This document shows, in pieces, positions 57,481-64,000 of a stretch of DNA of 64,000 nt. The translations under genes were made by a program, and so were the position numbers. How positions within the stretch are numbered: position 1 is the first letter of the stretch; the number at the start of each line of letters is the position of its first letter. The notes beneath the pieces are model-generated. The model was not told where the DNA came from. It searched no databases and worked only from the letters and a program-made list of their open reading frames with translations. Origin of the DNA: Latrodectus hesperus (taxonomy: Eukaryota > Arthropoda > Arachnida > Araneae > Theridiidae); the NCBI GenBank assembly GCA_037975125.1, contig CM075852.1, forward strand, positions 14,570,011 to 14,634,010, given 5' to 3'.

Positions 57481-60400
57481 ATTTAAGCATCAATCTGATT
57501 ACTCATGGACAATGCTTCTGATCTAATGGGGGGTGTTGAGTAATTAACAGTTAAATTAGGTTATTTTTTTTTTATCATAATGCGTATTCTTTAGAGCGTT
57601 GTGCTTTTCACTTAATTCTGTAGAAGAAATCTATAAAAAGTATGCTTACGATAAGTTAATAATTTTTAATAAAACTCCTTGTTAAAAAAATTTTTAACTA
57701 AAATTTTTCACATCAATGTATATTGCTTAATATTCTGAAATCTCTAATTGTGAGCGATTATGTAATTTCAGTAAATCACGTGTACGAAAATATTACAAAT
57801 GGATCTTGAATTTAAACAAAACAGAGCATATAGAAAAGAAAAAAATCAACATTTGAATTTAAACCCAAGATTTTCAACTTTTTTTTTAGATAAAATGAGT
57901 ACGATATATATTAGATTTGTTAAAAACAAAAGAATTGGATTTCTTGATGGATTATATTATAAATCGTCTGAAATGCAATTATTTTTAATATATAAAGAAA
58001 TACTTAATATTTTCTTCAAAATTAAATTTTATAATCCATATGTTGTTATAAATGTCAACTGAGTATACTTAGTCATAAGCGGATAATAAAATATTCACGA
58101 CCTTTATATGTTTGTAGGGTTTGTGTATTAGTTAACAAAAAGATGCGATTACTGAAATAATGCATAGAATTAATTTTTGTAACTATACAAGAAAATTAAA
58201 AAGCTATAAAGACTGACTTTTCAAAACATTGTAAACTGGTTTTAAACAGAAGAAACCGAATTATTTAGTACAGAAACTGAGCTGGTGGTAAAATTCCAGT
58301 ACTTGACTCTGTATAAGATCCCTCTTTTCTTTCAAAATAAGTCTCCAAAACGGAGTGCGTCTTAAAAGCCAATACTGTGTCGTAAACGTCGATACTAAAT
58401 TTTTGATTACAATCATATCTGGAAACTTTTCGTTTCGAAGTTGCGCGATTTTTATTCTTATTTCTTTGCAGAGTGAGAATATTAATTATGTAGACTTCAA
58501 TGCGCTATTATCGATGATCACAGGCTAATTTTTGAGAACTTCTAAATGTGTGGGATTAATGGTTTTGTTTTCTCAAATCTGTTGGCAAGTAATGGTTCAA
58601 AAACAATGTCGGCATTGGTATAAAGTAGCATACATGCATTATGCTAAAGAACAGGAAAACGGCATTTCAGACTACCCCCAGCTGAGAAAATGATAAAACT
58701 TGACAGAATCAAGAAGAGGACCTGGAAAAAACGAAGAAAAAAGTAACCGATTTAGGAAAGGTTTATTCAATTAGCTCTGTAGATGAGTATTTGGATTTCG
58801 ACGAAGATTAAACGGTTCGCAGAAAGACAAAGTATTTGCGTCAGTTATCATAATTCTTTTGAACATCCCCCGGCACATAATGCATTTGAGGATCAATAAA
58901 TAAATCAGGAAATCAACTATGTCAATATCAACATGACGTCATTTGCAGTTAGGATGAATCCTGTGTAACAAAAGCAAAACGCGATTTGAGGACTCAACAT
59001 CCATTAATCTTTTAGTTGTAGGAGCTTCCAGATATAAGGATTAACCCCTTAACATCAAGTGATTCTGACTCTAAATGTTATAAAGATATTAGTCATTCTC
59101 ATCAAGATAATGTAATATGACAATCTCGATGTTTTTTCTTTACTGATTTACGTCCATCAGTGATAATCATTATCAGAGAAAAATCTTGCTTCTTTCATAT
59201 ATATATACATACACACAGCTCATCTACAATAAATAAAACTATAAACATTTAAAAACGAAATATATTTTTATGATTTTTATAAAGCATGTCATGGCCACTT
59301 TTCTAGAATGTTATAAATGCTTTCATTTTATATTTAACCATTATTTATGAGAAGATTAATCTGTTTATATGATACATTTCATACTTTTCAATATAAAAAA
59401 GTAATTTTCATTCCCATTTAAATACTTCATAAAAAATCGCATTTGATATTAACATATTTTTCATGCTGAAAGTAAAGAAAAAGCACGAATTAACTATGCA
59501 CTTTCTCTTCCAAAATAGGCACGCACATTTGGTATTAAATAAGCAAACAATTTATTTCGCACGAGTAACGATGAATATAAAACTGAAAATATGCGGGAGA
59601 AATGAATACACACAAACCAGTTTTTTATTCCATCATAGTTAAAACGGATGTTCACGCTTATTAGCTAACCAAAAATAAAGTAAAAACATATTTTGCATTT
59701 TTTTCTTCTACACGAGCAGTTGAATCTTTCCATTTAATTAAAGCACGTCACTTTCGGGCAATGGTATAGATTATTAATAAGTGGCTTGTTTCATTATTGT
59801 TACTCAGATTTCGATTCTAGTCAATTATATTTACTATCAATTATTAAATTATAACAGAAGACAAATCTGCAAAATCTCAAATATTTCATAAGAGATAATG
59901 GGGAACAAATATAAAAGTATTTTTTTACTCTCCCATTGAAAATTGCTATCTTTCTCAATTCTAATAGTTTTCAGCATATAGCATTTGTCTTTTATATCTT
60001 CACCATTAGTAATTTAATAATATTAGTCCACCATAGCCAATTTAATAATTTTGGGAGCACAATAACTATCCACTACAAAGAAAGAATTAGTAGAAATACT
60101 TTTACTGAATCTCAATATGGTTTTTAGTTAATATCAGAGAACATCTTTTTGAACAATATTAGACTATTATTTTATTAAAAAAGTACAAGTGACACTAAAA
60201 ATTGCTGACTAACAATTGGCTAGCATTCATACTAAATAAATGAATTTTGTAAAAATTTACAAAAAATTTTTTCATCTTTAAATTTACAATTAGGTATTTT
60301 TAAAAATTTATCTGCTAATTCTTGAAATTTCATCAAATTTTATTGTAATTTTGAATAAATAACTTTACAGTAATGTCGAGTGTGGAAGTTTTTCTATCTT

Positions 60401-62424
60401 GACTCAAGTCTCAAAATTTTTGCAGCATTTAATTGTAAAATGTTAAGATTAATATTGAATACAAAGTATCAATAAAAAATATGTTTAAAATATTTTAAAC
60501 ATCTTTCATATTAAAATTTTATAAATATGAAGAATTAAATCTTTTAAAAATCTTGTTAAAATTTCAGCACACATGTAGAAATTTTTACCTTTTATATATC
60601 CCAGTTTCTGACAGTAACATTATCCTTAACAAAGTGGCATGCTGTTATTGACTCACATAACCATTAGAAAACTTATTCTAATGATTATTGACTCAATCAT
60701 TAGAATAAAAAATCAGGAAGCAGTAAAGACTTTGTAAAGTATTCAAAAAGTGCATGTTGATCAGGTAGTTACCAAATTTATCTATAGGACTACTAAACAC
60801 ACACAATAGAAACTGATGGCAACATTTTCAACACCTTTACTGTTTTAGGTTTAAGTATCAAAAAGTAATTGAAAAATTATTTTAAAGCTTCAAACTTTTA
60901 ACCACATTGATTATCTAACAGAAAGATATTTAATAGAAATACATTTTATATATTCTATTATAAAAAATATTGTAATTAAAAGTATGATACTTTATCAACA
61001 AATATTTAAATATTCACTATTCAAAACACTATTACCATACGAATTCTAAATGTCAGAGTAAAAATACATTTTGTACCTAACAAATATAACTGTGATTAAA
61101 AATAACTTATATCATTTGTTAAAATTAATAATTTAATTTAAAATCACAAATGAAGTAAATTTGTTTAAAAATTAAACTTAACCCATTTAAAAATAGACTT
61201 CCCCGATATTTAATCTATACAAATTATCATATTTTTCACAAATTTTTGCCATCTAGACAAAGCTAATTTATTATTAGTTTATCTCTGAGTAAGTGCAATA
61301 ATTTTTAAAACTAAATTAAAAATAAGTTTTTTGAATAAAAAAATGCAGGGATGTATTTAATAGCTTAATAAAATCAAGTTTAGATTTCTAAGGGTGGCAT
61401 CACAATACCTAGATTGTATGATGTTAATCCTTGCTCTGAAGACAGAAAACTAGTCTTGAAAGATCATTTTTTAACTAATTTTTATATATTGATTAAAAAG
61501 AAATTCAACTTGAATTATAAGTTTCACACACAATTTTCAAGATAAATGTTTCTAGACAGAAAATGTCCCATACAATTATGCACAATAAATTTTAGTTTTA
61601 TTAAATGAGATAAATGTAAACAGACTAAATACAATCTAAAATCTAAAGCAATACATACATTTTATTATTTTGAAAATAGTTATTTAAATTCTATTTTTTC
61701 ACTCTACTTTAATTTGGTCATAGAATAATTAGTTAAGGTTCATAGATGTAAATGATTTGCAAAATTAAAGAATTTCATTTATTAGTTTTGAATACTAGTA
61801 ATATGAACTATAAAAAAAGCTTACTAATGAGATTTGATGGCTTAATTTAAAACTGGAAGAAACACTCTAAAAAAGGAAAAATAAGAGCAAAAGCTGTATT
61901 GACTGATTTGCTGCTCAACAATCATTTTTTGCACACAACGGCTAATTTTATCAATAGTTCAAAGTACATTCTGAAGAACCAAACCCAATGTAAGATTTGA
62001 ACACTCAAACTATAGAACTTAGAGTCAGAATGACAGTCATTCAGCTGTTAGCTGAGAGTCTTAATTGAGCTAGATGGCACAAATAGCAAGCTAGAACAAT
62101 AAAATGAATGTTAATGTAATAAACAGAATAATTTTATGAATGATGTATCAATTCCTAACAACACAAACTCGGTAAATACACCATACAATTTAGGGTATAT
62201 GAACTCTAATACAAGTCACCTTAACTTCACGAGTGAAAAAAAAAGTTTCATTCAGAACAAGCTTTCACTTATATGAAAAATGCTTATTATTCAAAATGAT
62301 TTTAATATAAAAATAAACATGAAACTTTAAAAAGAAATTATATTTCTCTAGTAAAAGTACGTAACTAAATCAATGAAAATGAAGACAGAAAGGAATCAAA
62401 GAAACTACAAGGAATTTTTAGACA
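57481..62424. other. AT-rich non-coding stretch
   Basis: No gene was identified. The part at about 58260-59160 is somewhat less AT-rich and may be an old unidentified repeat, but no domain is readable. An inverted repeat with 14-bp arms (TTATTCTAATGATT, 8-nt spacer) lies at 60673-60708, next to duplicated ATTGACTCA. Confidence 0.45.
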
Positions 62425-62430
62425 TTTATT
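62425..62430 (-). terminator. polyadenylation signal AATAAA of RpL35A
   Basis: On the minus strand AATAAA begins 12 bases after the RpL35A stop codon, giving a very short 3' UTR as is usual for ribosomal protein genes. Confidence 0.75.
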
Positions 62431-62442
62431 ACAACTAAAAAA

Positions 62443-62617
62443 TTATATTCTTGATGGATACAGCATTACTCTAATTCTTCGACCCATTGCTTTTGCAGGT
62501 AAGTTGCTCCTGAACTTTGCACGGACGACACCACTGTTTCCATGAGGTCTAGTCACTTTACCCCAGATAGCTCTGAGCTTACTGTACTTGTCTTTCTTGC
62601 CAGGAACCCTTTTCTTG
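62443..62617 (-). CDS. RpL35A: ribosomal protein L35A (eL33), last coding exon
   Basis: Minus strand: acceptor TTTCTTGCAG (AG at 62619-62618), then one base of a split codon and 57 codons to TAA at 62445-62443. The conserved C-terminal half of eL33 is clear: [33 protein letters not shown] and the invariant end [11 protein letters not shown]. The family protein is about 110 residues, so this exon covers roughly the last half. The upstream exons (RNA-binding N-terminus, YLGKRC region) are not found before 64000 and must lie beyond the window. eL33 is a structural protein of the large cytosolic ribosomal subunit near the tRNA exit region. The frame is intact, an intron precedes it and a polyadenylation signal follows, so this looks like the functional gene and not a processed copy. 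Confidence 0.97.
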
Positions 62618-62619
62618 CT

Positions 62620-64000
62620 GCAAGAAAGTAATAAAGCAAAATTAAAAATTTAATAAAGGCAAAATCTTGATAGAGATATTTAACTAAGCATTAATTGATA
62701 TTTTAAAACATTAGAAATTAGAAATGCTACAAAATAATCTGTAAATGTCTGAACACAATGTAAAAATGTAAGGTTACATAACAATAAGTACATTTTACAT
62801 TGAATTTTTTTAAGCTGTAATGAATCAAAACTAGCTTAACAAAATGTAATCTCATTAAATTTTTTAAATTCATGATCAGAAGCTTTTAAAACAGAAAAAT
62901 AAAAAAATAATCTACATTCAGGACCTCATGTTCATGTATAATGAAATTTGGTCATTTGTCAATCAGTAATTTTATGCACATGGAGGCTAATTAGGCAGCT
63001 ATACATAATGAGAACTATGATGTTCTCATCCAACCCAAGTTTCTTTATTAAGAGAATTGATTTGCCAGCAATTAAAACACTTAACAAAATGGGAGAACAA
63101 GTTAAAGTAATAATGCTTAACCAAACTGATTTATTTTGGCATTTAGTTTATAAAAACTAAGCAAGATTCTTTAAGACTTTTAAATTAAAATTTGCTTTTA
63201 AAGTACTACTGGTTTCAGAATTTGAACACACAGTAAGTAAATTTAGTGAATCGAATCTTGTAATAAGATTAAAATGTAATTATAATTACAGCTTTATAAA
63301 TTAATTACTTATCACATACTAGGAAATCAAGCTTTAAGCAAGTTCACTTTTCAGAATAAGTTTTATTACACTGCCATTATTTTAATGAAATTCTAAATAA
63401 TTGTACTTAATTTGTGATTTTAATTACAATTTTTCATGTTCTATAAAATACCACTTCAATGAACATTTGAATTAAATTGCATGACTAAATAAATTAAATG
63501 TCAGACAAGTTTTAACTCTTAAAGCATTATTTTTTCTTTCAATGAAATTAAAGAATTTTAATTATAAAAAAATTCAGTATAGTTTTAGTAAAATTCTAGA
63601 GAATATTATTCTGCAATTGTCCAAGAGAAAAATTAAATATACATGAAAGGACCAAAAAACAAGTGATAACTGAGAGCACTTGATATGGGACACATTAAAA
63701 GTTGGTAAATACTAAAACTTTTCCATTTGAAATAGTAAAAACTAAAAAACTTTACTGATATGATTCTGTAATAAAGATTAAAGTTTTAGTTCTGAGTGTG
63801 TACATTTATCATCCGCAAAGTAATATGTCCTATTCCATGGTTAGGAAAGACACAAAAAGGTAGAAAAAAAACTTTCTTAGACAAAATTTTCTCTTGGACA
63901 ATTGCAGAATAAGGTTCTCTAGAATTTTACTAAAACTATATTGAAAACTGATATTAAACCACTAGCAAATATTTCTTGTTTAGTCAGAACAGTTATTATG
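62620..64000 (-). other. probable intron of RpL35A
   Basis: AT-rich sequence upstream of the last RpL35A exon without any further match to the protein. It is inferred to be intron. It carries the inverted repeat at 63573-63945. Confidence 0.6.
63573..63945. repeat. inverted repeat with 59-bp arms, MITE-like, 373 bp overall
   Basis: Arms 63573-63631 and 63887-63945 pair with three mismatches (shared block TTCTGCAATTGTCCAAGAG). The 255-bp centre has no coding frame. Size and arm length fit a miniature inverted-repeat element; no clear target-site duplication was recognised at its edges. Confidence 0.7.

Noticed and set aside
58260..59160. Possible old transposon with a basic KKRRKK-like segment
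   Set aside because: No catalytic block, terminal repeat or second copy could be recognised in the window.
62948..63160. 70-codon plus-strand frame in the RpL35A intron
   Set aside because: No domain, on the opposite strand, and in sequence better explained as intron.

Overview
The window is a piece of a large, very AT-rich animal nuclear genome: introns, interspersed repeats, long (TA)n tracts and no bacterial-style operons. The sequence best fits an arthropod, probably a chelicerate and perhaps a spider. The reasons are a metazoan ribosomal protein exon (RpL35A), several tRNA-derived SINE families, many decayed Tc1/mariner transposons, and one exon for a secreted four-cysteine peptide with the C-x3-C-x4-C-x3-C spacing known from gomesin (spiders) and tachyplesins (horseshoe crabs). 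The species assignment is inference.

Host coding sequence is sparse. (1) At 15562-15719, minus strand, a short exon lies between a canonical acceptor and a GTAAGT donor. It encodes a signal peptide followed at once by a basic four-cysteine segment. A phase-compatible acidic terminal exon may lie about 13.6 kb downstream (1848-1908). (2) At 62443-62617, minus strand, is the last coding exon of RpL35A (ribosomal protein eL33); the rest of the window to 64000 is probably its intron. (3) A cysteine-rich open frame at 16030-16236, plus strand, is unassigned.

Region by region: 1-3.1 kb is AT-rich non-coding with the possible terminal exon. 3.1-9.5 kb holds SINE copies, a 5'-truncated LINE fragment (RNase H domain) inserted in a SINE with a 12-bp target-site duplication, an unclassified repeat present three times, and a nested foldback element at 6.7-7.0 kb. 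11-14 kb holds a tRNA-like repeat and two tandem Tc1-like transposase remnants. 15-16.3 kb holds the cysteine-rich exons. 16.3-34.5 kb is nearly featureless apart from (TA)n microsatellites. 34.5-41.6 kb holds a SINE, Tc1-like remnants, and two different mariner remnants joined by a perfect hairpin. 43-49 kb holds two copies of a second SINE family and a (GT)n tract. 49.6-56.3 kb is a nested transposon stack. 56.3-62.4 kb is mostly featureless.

The nested stack at 49.6-56.3 kb reads from outside in as follows. A decayed Tc1-like transposase gene is split by a 5.6-kb element with about 1.5-kb inverted arms. The centre of that element holds a long (TA)n tract. Inside the tract sits a well preserved 1932-bp mariner-superfamily transposon with 276-bp terminal inverted repeats and a transposase broken by a single in-frame stop codon. 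A SINE also sits in the 3' part of the outer Tc1.

A second theme is the number of nearly perfect inverted duplications with spacers of only 1 to 9 bases (133, 6735, 11711, 15008, 40645, 49602, 60673). Known element families do not explain all of them.
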